In this document: positions 52,832 through 61,642 of the stretch, piece by piece
How the letters are laid out: every line of letters starts with the position of its first letter
How positions within the stretch are numbered: position 1 is the stretch's first letter
Origin: Diploptera punctata
Taxonomy: Eukaryota; Arthropoda; Insecta; Blattodea; Blaberidae
DNA: 64,000 bases
Assembly: GCA_030220185.1 (NCBI GenBank)
Contig: JASPKZ010004560.1
Span: 1,034,093-1,098,092, forward strand
Reading direction: 5' to 3'
The notes under the pieces: generated by a model
What the model saw: the letters and a program-made list of their open reading frames with translations, nothing else
Database searches by the model: none
What the model was told of the DNA's origin: nothing
Position numbers and translations under genes: made by a program

Positions 52832-53268
52832 AAACTAAAACAACACGCTTTATTAGAAAACCGAACTAAAAAATGAAAAATAATTTTAATTTCCAACACG
52901 CTTCGGATAAAATTAAAGCGGTCAACAAAAATATCATCTCCAACACATCTAGAATAAAACTAGAGTTATCTACAAAAAAAACATAATTTTACCATCAAAA
53001 GCGTGGGGTGCTTTTTATGGTTTTTACGTTTTCTTCTTAGAGACTTTACGTTTACCAATATATGTTTATTATCAAATATATTAATCGATATAGAGCACAC
53101 CATGCTTTTGATGGTAATTTTTTTGTAGATAATTCTAGTTTTATTCTATATGTGTTGGATATGATTTTTTTTGTTGACCACTTTAATTGTATCCGAAGCG
53201 TCTTGGAAATTAAAATTATTTTTCATTTTTTTAGTTCGGTTTTCTAATAAAGCGTGTTGTTTTAGTTT
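52832..53268. mobile_element. Repeat U foldback element, uninterrupted copy
   Basis: 437 bp with outer ends AAACTAAAACAACACGCT and AGCGTGTTGTTTTAGTTT, arms of about 175 bp and a central unpaired region (about 53008-53093). No ORF. An extra partial left end lies at 52768-52800 (ACACGCTTTCTTAGAAAACC). Confidence 0.8.
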
Positions 53269-53559
53269 TATTAAATATTATTTTTTATGTATAAGTAAGT
53301 AATAGAACAGTAAACAGTTATCTTATTTTAATTCCTTTCTACGAATAATATTACAGTTATTCGAATAATTTGTAAAGTGTTCAATATTCCCCCACTTCAT
53401 CGTATTGTTGGTGTTAAACAATATGTTTTTTATTGGTTTAAGGTTTATCAATCCGGCTTTTCCTCTGCTGAAGTTTATGAGTTAATGATATAACTAATAA
53501 AATAGCAAAATTCCAGGGAATATGTGGTACGATAAAACGATCACTAAAATAACAAAACA

Positions 53560-53955
53560 ACAAGAGAGACCCAATTGAAATTTTATAAAACGTTGGCAGT
53601 ACCGGTACTGCTCTATGGTTCAGAAGCCTGGATACATAAAAAAACAAGATCTAAGTAGGATAACGGCGGCAGAAATGAAATTTTTGAGATCTGTTAAAGG
53701 GTGCACTAAGGAAGACAGAATCAAGAACACATAAATAAGACATGAACTTGAAATATTTGAAATAACTGATAAAATAGATACATATAGACAAAAATGGAAG
53801 CAACACATAGACAGAATGAATGAAGATAGATATCCAAAACAAATAACAAAATACAAACCTAAAGGCACCCGAGATGTGGGCAGACCTAGAAAGAGATGGG
53901 CTGAAGTCGGAACGGGTCAACAGACCTAATTCATGAATGCAGATGATGATGATGT
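53560..53955 (+). mobile_element. LINE-D 3' end, second copy
   Basis: AEMKFLRSVKGCTKEDRIKN, RHELEIFEITDKIDTYRQKW, KQHIDRMNEDRYPKQITKYK, PKGTRDVGRPRKRWAEVGTG, QQT and stop, then GAATGCAGATGATGATGATG. Preceded by SMVQKPGYIKKQD-type remains. 53956-54394 is unrecognised. Confidence 0.85.
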
Positions 53956-54394
53956 CATTAATTTAGATTATGCTTAATTTCTAGCGTTACATATCAATAA
54001 TGATGTAATGTAATATGAACAAATAAATAAATTAATTAACAAACCAAAATTAACTCGAAGTCTCTTAAAAATATGATAGATAAAGTCACACGGCTTCCTA
54101 TAGCAGTACTTCTTACATAAAATACTTGACAAAGGCAGTTGAAATCTATTTTGGCAATATCCAATTTTTTAAATAAATTCATGTCTTTTGGAGTCAAATG
54201 CGACGCTCAAATATCACTGATCGACAAAATTGAACCTTTTTCTTTCACAAGAATAAAAATATGAGATTTTAGAAGTATTTTTCATCCTGAATTTAAATAT
54301 AATTTCAGTTTTTTCCTATCAAGCAAGAGTTTCCTGTGATATTCATTTACATTTTGTATAATTTTTAATAAAATCCATCTAACTCTAACTCATT

Positions 54395-54815
54395 CTGACT
54401 TACCTAGAAAGTGGTAGATAGTGATTTTCGGAAATATTTTGCATCTGGAACATCTCTCTTCTTGGTCCAACGGTAGTCAGGCAGCATATTAGAACTCCAT
54501 TTGCCTTGGTACCTCTTTTCCATTATGGAAATTTGCTGATGAAAACGCTCACCCTGCTCATCAGAGACAGCCCTTAAATACAGCTTGAATAAAATCGCTG
54601 CATGTAAGGTAAAGGCATAGATCAAGTAATCCCTGGCATAAATTCCTATGACAGGTCAAAGAGAATGCTAAAATCAATTTTAAAAAAGTAGCTGTCACAA
54701 AAAAAACTGTGCCTGATGGAAAAATTCTGACTACATATCTGAATTCAGTATGAAAAAATGCACTAGATTCACTAATCAGATTTCTTGTGAAGAAAACCTT
54801 GTCGACCAGTGTAAC
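54395..54815 (-). repeat. Repeat V, copy 3, with open relic frame
   Basis: The best preserved V coding part: minus-strand frame 54625-54404 gives AVSDEQGERFHQQISIMEKR, YQGKWSSNMLPDYRWTKKRD, VPDAKYFRKSLSTTF and stop. The stop is in TTCTAGGTAAGT, a donor-like context also seen in the other two copies. Upstream, TTACACTGGTCGACAAGG matches the repeat start. The protein family (SDE-GERFHQ, RYQG) is one I recall as uncharacterised in arthropods. Confidence 0.6.
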
Positions 54816-55188
54816 AGATGTGAGATAGTCTGTTAAACAATACTATTTGCTTATTTATTTCTAGACTTACCTGTTAGAATATCTTACGAATACATTAAAG
54901 GTGACATGTTTTACAATGATGTGTAAGTATTATATAGGCCCTACATATTTATGTAAACGTATATGTATGATTATTGTTACGCATTGTTCCTACGCATGTC
55001 ACGAATTTTTCCTTTAACCACACGCTATTGTAAATTACCAATTTCATTTTATAAGTTCAAAAGGAAGTATAACGTATGGTAATACCAGTACGATATAGGA
55101 AATCAGGTGATACCGGACGTTAGAATCATTAAAGAAACTTGAATTTATATTTGCTTTAACTTTGGTTTGAACATTGTAATGTGCATGT
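54816..55188. other. No gene seen
   Basis: AT-rich spacer. Confidence 0.4.
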
Positions 55189-56075
55189 ATTAAGGATAGT
55201 CATGAGTGAATTTTGAACCTCCGAAACTAATATAGGCATTTCTTTTAAATTTTTACCACAGATGTGTACATGTATAAGTAACATGTATGATAAATTTCAA
55301 TCGATTTGTTATATTAGTTTGCAAGTTACATTATTTTTTTTCTATTTTATTTTAATTTAATTATGAAAGTTCCTTGCAGTACAATTTTTAGTATTTTGCT
55401 CCAATATTTTGTCAGGATATTCGTTATACTTATTGTTTCTAAATTTACTTTGGATTTTTCTCTGCTGTTAATACTTTTGAGAAAAAAAACTGATTTTTCA
55501 TGTTGGCGGAAATCCAGATGAATATGACAATATAAAAAATCATAACTCATGAGAATTTTGAGTACGATTAAAATCCAATGCAATTTTGATTATTTACATT
55601 CTTACAGATAAGTGGTGAAAATGTCAGTTGAATAAGGCAAAAATTGCGGTGCAAGGGACTTTTTTTAAATGGGCATGCGCTTGAAACATACACTTTGAGA
55701 AAAAAGGCTACAAAGTTTTTCATGCTTCTGACTGCTTTAATAACACACAGCTCCAATTTCTGTGTTGAAACAAATATGTATTCTGGATATTTGTGCCAAA
55801 CTGTATGGTAGAGACTCTCATTACCATTTTGGGTTTTTCCTTTTGTGTCTCTCTCCAATAATACATCTGATGCCAATCTTTAATATATCGGTATTATTTT
55901 GCCACTAGTTCTGAGGGAGTTTAAAAATGGCCGCCAGGCCTTTAAAAATGGCTAAATAGCGATAAGTTATATATTTTCTTGAACAGGAAACTTACGAGAA
56001 TTTTATGAGAGATAAAACACAAAAATGTGTGTTTCGGTCAATTTTCACTCAAAATTCACTCATGGCTACCCTTAA
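55189..56075 (-). mobile_element. Inverted-repeat element with Mutator-like transposase C-terminal fragment
   Basis: Ends are inverted repeats: left TATTAAGGATAGTCATGAGT and, reversed, right CATTAAGGGTAGCCATGAGT, both continuing GAATTTTGA. The minus-strand frame at 55876-55568 reads RDTKGKTQNGNESLYHTVWH, KYPEYIFVSTQKLELCVIKA. The GKTQN-NES-----W---P pattern is one I associate with Mutator-like transposase C-termini. Most of the transposase is missing. Superfamily is tentative. Confidence 0.5.
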
Positions 56076-56109
56076 TGTGTGCACCGTTTAAATTATTGTA
56101 TTACTGCTG

Positions 56110-56177
<68 letters not shown>
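56110..56177. repeat. (ATT)n microsatellite
   Basis: About 22 ATT units; the poly-Ile frame over it is an artefact. 56180-56454 is unrecognised. Confidence 0.92.
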
Positions 56178-56179
<2 letters not shown>

Positions 56180-56454
56180 ATCCGCCCGGCATTTGATTCT
56201 TGGGCTTTTTAGCATTGCACATTTTTTCAATGATGCGTTAACCCCCCAACCTGGAGGACCAGGAGATTATTATATTAGTGCAGACGAAAGCCATGGTACA
56301 GAAATCAGTTGGAGGATAAATATGGGAAACTCTTCTATTTTATATTAAAGTGTGTTTTATGGGGGTCAGAATATTAGTTATAAAATAAAAACAAATATTT
56401 TAAGTAAATTAATAAGGAATGCAGTAACATAGGTGCAGAAATTAAAATCTAGAA

Positions 56455-56820
56455 CAGCAAGTAAATTAAATTCTGAAGAAATGGCTTTTTGGAAACGTTC
56501 AGCTGGAATTTCAAGAAGAGATAAAATCAGTAAACATTTTAATTAAACAAAAAATTAATTTTCAAAATTCCAGTTACGGATTTTATAAAAAAAACTAACA
56601 ATTAAAATGGTATGGTGATGTAAAAAATACAGAAGACAGACTTACAAGAGGATATTAGAATGGGCATCACTGGTAGAAGAAGAAAAAGTGGATGTCCAAA
56701 AATAAGGTGGATTGATTGTGTTTTGAGCAGCATGAGAGAGAAATAATAGGACGATGGAGATTGGTATGACAGAGAGATGTGGAGGAGATAATTCAGCGTA
56801 GCACGATGTTGTGAAAAATT
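56455..56820 (+). mobile_element. LINE-G 3' end, decayed
   Basis: Broken frames read FWKRSAGISRRDKIS, RILEWASLVEEEKVDVQK, a GLIVF*AA*EK remnant and DRDMW-like end before GTTGTGAAAAATTGTGAAAC. Typical LINE C-terminal layout, many stops. Confidence 0.55.
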
Positions 56821-56879
56821 GTGAAACTTGCTATATAAATACTACTCTTATCATCATGATTTTTTTTATTTATTTCAGA

Positions 56880-57212
56880 ATTGTTTCTGTTATTTATACA
56901 GGTGTCCTCAACCAAAATATACTATTTTTTTCTTCCATGCTTCCAGGTTTTGCGTGTCTGCTTCTATCATATTTATCTTCTCCATGTTGTCTTGAATTCC
57001 CTTTGTCCACTTTGGCTTTGGTCTAACATGTTTCCCTTTTCTAGGAGGTATCCATTTCAATACTTCTTTGTTTGTTTCTGTTTCCCTCCTTCTCGTTATA
57101 TGCCAATACCATCTTAGTTGGATATCTTCAATCTTTTGTACAATATCCTTTTCTACATTCATAATTTCTCTTAATGTATTACTTTTTATTTTGTCTAATT
57201 TTGATATTCTTG
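56880..57212 (-). mobile_element. LINE-H 3' end
   Basis: Minus-strand frame: MNVEKDIVQKIEDIQLRWYW, HITRRRETETNKEVLKWIPP, RKGKHVRPKPKWTKGIQDNM, then ADTQNLEAWKKKIVYFG and stop. C-terminal end of a LINE ORF2; A-rich tail. Confidence 0.75.
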
Positions 57213-57215
57213 CTG

Positions 57216-57217
57216 AA

Positions 57218-57256
<39 letters not shown>
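57216..57256. repeat. (ATT)n microsatellite
   Basis: About 13 ATT units followed by ATC repeats. Confidence 0.9.
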
Positions 57257-57411
57257 CTCATCATCATCATCATGTTTAGCGTATAAAATGTTATATTTGC
57301 ATTAAGTGTGCACTGCAATTTTTAATGTATTTTTTTCAATCGATTTTATTAGTAGTCAATTTTTGTATACAATTTATATTGTAAGTATGTAATTAGTTGT
57401 ATATTTACCGG

Positions 57412-57665
57412 TCAAGCTCGATGGATTTTTAGTATGGAAAAATCCAAGGGGAAAGTCCTCCGGGAGGGGTCCCGAGTCTGTCATTGGTACCTGAATTATG
57501 CTGCACTCTATATATTAATTTTTGTAGCTTACAACATCTATATGAAAAAAAAACTACCGAAATTGTTCCCTAGTTAGCAAATTACCTCAAACAGTAGCAT
57601 TTGAGATTATATTCTGAAGGTCCCGTACTCCACCAGGCTAAATAAATCTAATCTAATCTAATCTA
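57412..57665 (+). mobile_element. SINE3 body with (AATCT)n tail
   Basis: CTCGATGGATTTTTAGTATG, AAATCCAAGGGGAAAGTCCT, CCGGGAGGGGTCCCGAGTCT, then a longer 3' part ending TAAATAAATCTAATCTAATC. The tRNA head is lost, but this copy shows the family's 3' tail. Confidence 0.75.
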
Positions 57666-59259
57666 TTGAAACCCCAGTTTTAACCAATCTATTTTGTTTT
57701 TCCTTGCAACCATTTAAATTCTGTATATAGCTAACTGTTGAACATGAGGGGTTTCTGCTCCAAATAGTGAGCATAATGGGTTTTTACATCAAATAATGTT
57801 TTTATTGCAAGTATTATTTTTGTGTCAATTAATTTATTAATTAAAATATGTACTACTTCACAATCCTATCCAGGATATGCTTTTCTATAAATGGGAAGTC
57901 CAAAAGTCTTCAATTTCCCCTTGTAGTTTATGTATATATCTTATTTCTCACTATTGCATCCTTAATAACATATCTTCTTCCTCTTTTTTAGGTGGTTCTG
58001 AGTCACTCATATCAGATATTATTGCGTGATATTATAGAAATGATAATTAGAATGTAATTTCAAATAACTAATATTTATCCCGATCACAGTCATATGTTTA
58101 TGCAGACTATTTAACTCATGCCCCAAATGGGAGCAAATGACCAATCACGTTTCAATGAATTTTGTTTTACCATTCACAGTCTTGTTTCACCTCGATATTT
58201 ATCGAATTATGTTTACCAAAATAAAGAAAACTCCTCCTTTTTAATATTCTGAACAGGGCAGAGCATTATTTTGCACTGACTGACTCTTCAACAAATACGT
58301 TGAATATAGCAAATAATGAACAGATTCCTTCGAACTACACATTTAATAACTGTGTGTTTAATAATTGTGTTTTTAAATAATGATTTTACTGAGTTGTTTC
58401 CTAAAAAAAATAATAACCTATAATGTTGGTTATAATATACAGGTTATGTGTTTCATTTTTTCTCCACTAGGGTGCATTCTTACAATATTGCGATCCTATT
58501 CGGCAGTAAATAATATAATCAAGTTGCAGTGATGAATAAATGAAACACAACCAAACATTTCTCATTTGTTTTCAAACATCGTCGTTTACATTAAATATAC
58601 ACATATTATAAAATAACTGTATTTAAATAATGATTTGTGAGTAAACAGCTTAATATTTTCGTTAAATAGTCCTAACAAATGCCACTCTTAATTTCCAAAT
58701 CCTCTAGATAAATTAGAAATCACTCGTGGCATTACTTATGATTATTAAACGTCAACTGTTCAGTAGCCAGGGAGACAACCTTTAGATATAAAACACATGA
58801 CCAGGAATATAACCTTTGGTTACAACAAATATTTTTCCAGCAATTAAGAGTAGAAACACCTAATGTCACTGAACAGATCATTAAAACTCCAAACCTGTAT
58901 TACAGAGTATCTGTCATGTGTACATGAATTATTTCAGTCAGAATCAGTGCCACTATCTTCATACACATATAATCCAACATTAACTCATTTTGGCAAAAAT
59001 TTGGACATGAGGGTTTGTGATTTGACCGATTCAAATGTCTTAAAATATGTATTTTACAATTCACTGTTGAAGATCTGTTTCGTCGATTCAGTTGAAGTCA
59101 AGGCCATCACAGGATGTTTACCCAACACATCTGCGCACTCGCAACACAATTATAGCTTTGTCTTATTTTGTCAGTTTGTCCGATATAGGGTTGAATAGGA
59201 GGGTGGCGTCTTGTCACATTTAATGGGCAATTTTAACAGCAGGCTGCAATATACTTACT
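57666..59259. other. No recognised gene
   Basis: AT-rich. The longest frame, 58863-59198 plus, 111 codons beginning MSLNRSLKLQTCITEYLS, matches nothing I know, has no signal peptide or repeats and sits in unremarkable composition; it may be chance. Confidence 0.35.
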
Positions 59260-59765
59260 TTGTAATTTTAATAGTGGCAACTATGCATTTATTACTAATA
59301 TGCAAGTAACAGACTTGTGAAACTTCTACAATCCTTCAATGTAGTACCCAGCATTGCATACAGCTTATTGCCAGCGATATGGAAGTCGTAGTATCCCTGT
59401 AGCAGCTCCTGTTCTGTTGATGTTTCTGACTGACCGCCTTAATGTCAGAAGAATCTCGGGAACAGTCTGGAATCAAATGTCACGAAGTGGTTCCTTCATC
59501 TTAGGGACCAAATCATAATCACAGGGGCTTAAGTCTAGTGAATGTGGTAGATGGAAAAGCACTTCCCACTCCCGGCGATGGTACAGATCAGCTGCAGGAT
59601 GTGCGTCCGAGCAGTCCTGTATGGTAATGCGTCTCCGCACATGCTTCCACAAGACCTTCATGACATTGTCGTACTGGATGGCCATGGCACATTGAATTTT
59701 TAACCAAGATCGCTGTTCCTGCTTTTTAAACATGGCGAAACACAACAGCTTAGAGCGGCAACTAG
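59260..59765 (-). mobile_element. Mariner transposase fragment
   Basis: Minus-strand frame 59745-59473: MFKKQEQRSWLKIQCAMAIQ, HVRRRITIQDCSDAHPAADL, HRREWEVLFHLPHSLDLSPC and DYDLVPKMKEPLRDI, then a stop and further matching codons (RRSVRNINRTGAATGILRLP, YIEGL). LPHSLDLSPCDYDL is the third catalytic Asp block of mariner-family transposases. N-terminus and inverted repeats not found. Confidence 0.75.
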
Positions 59766-60029
59766 AGGAGACTTAACATTCTCTTTCCAAAGCACATGCG
59801 CTTCGAGACCTATGGACGAATCCATTTACTGTAAGATAGGTCAGACATATGTTAACATGTGACAGAAGTTACAACAATTAACTCCGTCTGGTTTCTCTTC
59901 TACAGCCGTGTTGTCGCTATTTTTGTTACAACCCACTTAGTAATTAATGGAGGTTCTGTGTTGTAAGTAGGAGATTCTTATGTGATCGTATATCCAAATT
60001 GTGATTGAAGGGTAGGGAATGGAAACGAG

Positions 60030-60330
60030 AGGATAAGTATCTTGGTATAGAAGAATGGATGATATGCAGATATGTCCAATGTGCGGGAGTTTTGAAGATT
60101 AAATAGGTTACATATATTAGGAAAATGTAACGATTTAGAATATTGCAGGCGTCAGTTGTTACCGGAAAGATTTCTAAATTCAAATCTAAGAGATTGGCGG
60201 CATGTTATGAGTTAATGTAAACCCAGAAAATTGGATAAAGTTGGGTACATTTCTGGACAAAACACGGAAAATCAGAAGAACGCTCATTCATGAATAAATA
60301 TATATGTAAGCAAAGTGTAATATCATTAAT
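60030..60330 (+). mobile_element. Possible LINE C-terminal zinc-knuckle region
   Basis: One frame reads CPMCGSFED, a stop, and later NPENWIKLGTFLDKTRKIRR. A C-x2-C followed by a degenerate block is common at the end of LINE ORF2. Weak, and the frame is broken; an AATAAA lies downstream near 60510. Confidence 0.3.
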
Positions 60331-60528
60331 ACTTCATACCTTTAAGTAACTTAACGTATGATGTAACTGCATTGTTATCAATTGTATTGCTTTCTTATGT
60401 TATAGTATTACTGGACATTATTTTTTTATACGGTCTGTCAACAGCACGTACAGCTTGCTGCCCGTGCGACCCATATTTGTAAATAATATTGTATGTATCT
60501 TACTTTAAGTCTAATAAAGTCTTACAGT

Positions 60529-60733
60529 CCACCGCTGTGGTCTCGAGGTAGCGTGCTGTCTTGTCATGCAGCGGGCCGGGTTCGATTCCCAGTTGGAACA
60601 GGCTCCTGGTTGAGGTTTTTTCGGGGTTTTTCCTCACCTGTCAGACAAATGTCAGGAAGCTTAGGGCCTAACGGTCCCCGAAAATCATCCGGCCACCATC
60701 GTCATCCTTCATACGGTGTGGAAAACAACGGGA
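60529..60733 (+). mobile_element. SINE1, 3'-truncated
   Basis: CCACCGCTGTGGTCTCGAGG head, GGTTCGATTCC B-box, GGTGAGGTTTTTTCGGGG variant, CACCTGTCAGACAAATGTCA and TACGGTGTGGAAAACAACGG. Ends at the LINE-A tail; the 3' hairpins are missing. Confidence 0.88.
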
Positions 60734-60734
60734 A

Positions 60735-61640
60735 GATAACTAACTAACTAACTAACTCACTGGCACTATCGAACCCATAGGTTCATGGCCGCGCGGACAT
60801 AAGCTCTCCATACATCCCTATCCTGAACTTTTTTTTCAATCGTTCCCTGTATAATCTACTTCCCTAAAATCATAGTTAATGCTATTCTCCCACCTCATTC
60901 TTGGTGTACGAACTGGGCGTTTTCCTTCTGGTTTTCCTACAAGAAGCTTCCATGCACGTCTTTCATTCCCCATTCGTGCCACACGTCCTGCCCATAGCAG
61001 TCTAACAAAGACTTATCTGTTCTTATCATATCTGGCTTCCTATAAAGACCATGTAGTTCACTGTTTATGTAGTCTTCTCCACCCATCTGTCTGTTCACCT
61101 CTCTTTTGCCCAAAAAAATTTCCTTACTTACTTAATACTTAATACAGGCTTTCCACTTTACAGCAGTTTGCCTTTTGATTCCTACTTTCCAGAGATTCCT
61201 ATCTTCCCATTGTCCATCTTCCATACCCCTCTTCATCATGGCATCATATATTCCCTCATACCATGCTCTTCTATTTCTTCCCCTTCTGACTGGTACCATC
61301 CAATCCAACGCCTGTTTAGGCCACTGGTTTTCCGGCATCCGTTGTACATGTCCATACCACTGTAAAGCTCTGTTTGTTATCCTATCGATAACAGTTTCCT
61401 GTGCATCCATTTCTTGTCTGATATATGTATTTCTAATATGTTGTAGCCTGGATATTCTCATACTTCTCCGTAATCCATCCATTTCTGTCGCCAAGATTCT
61501 TTTCTGCATCCTTTCATTTATTGTCCAGCTTTCTGATCTATATGTAAAAATTTTCCTAAGAACTTTATTGTCAAATACTTGTAATCTTCTTTTTTCTCCC
61601 ATAAAGTAAGAGTCCATGTTTCGCATCCATATAATATACT
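60735..61640 (-). mobile_element. LINE-A copy interrupted by LINE-I
   Basis: Minus-oriented with the full AACTAACTAACTAACTCACT tail side, hairpin and C-terminal blocks to 61113. It resumes after LINE-I at 61551 with AATTTTCCTAAGAACTTTAT and continues to 61640, where another LINE-A begins. The join of the LINE-A and LINE-I frames creates a chimaeric 164-codon frame that is not a real gene. Confidence 0.85.
61114..61550 (-). mobile_element. LINE-I 3' end inserted in LINE-A
   Basis: Open minus-strand frame: SESWTINERMQKRILATEMD, RLQHIRNTYIRQEMDAQETV, NRALQWYGHVQRMPENQWPK, QALDWMVPVRRGRNRRAWYE, EDRNLWKVGIKRQTAVKWK and stop, then a TAAG repeat tail. The flanks AAATTTCC and AAATTTTCC look like a slightly altered target duplication. 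Well preserved, so young. Confidence 0.85.
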
Positions 61641-61642
61641 TA

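Noticed and set aside
56079..56348. Frame with a long poly-Ile run
   Set aside because: Translation of the (ATT)n microsatellite.
58863..59198. 111-codon plus-strand frame beginning MSLNRSLKLQTCITEYLS
   Set aside because: No domain, signal or repeat support; AT-rich random sequence of this size gives frames of such length. Kept only as a note.
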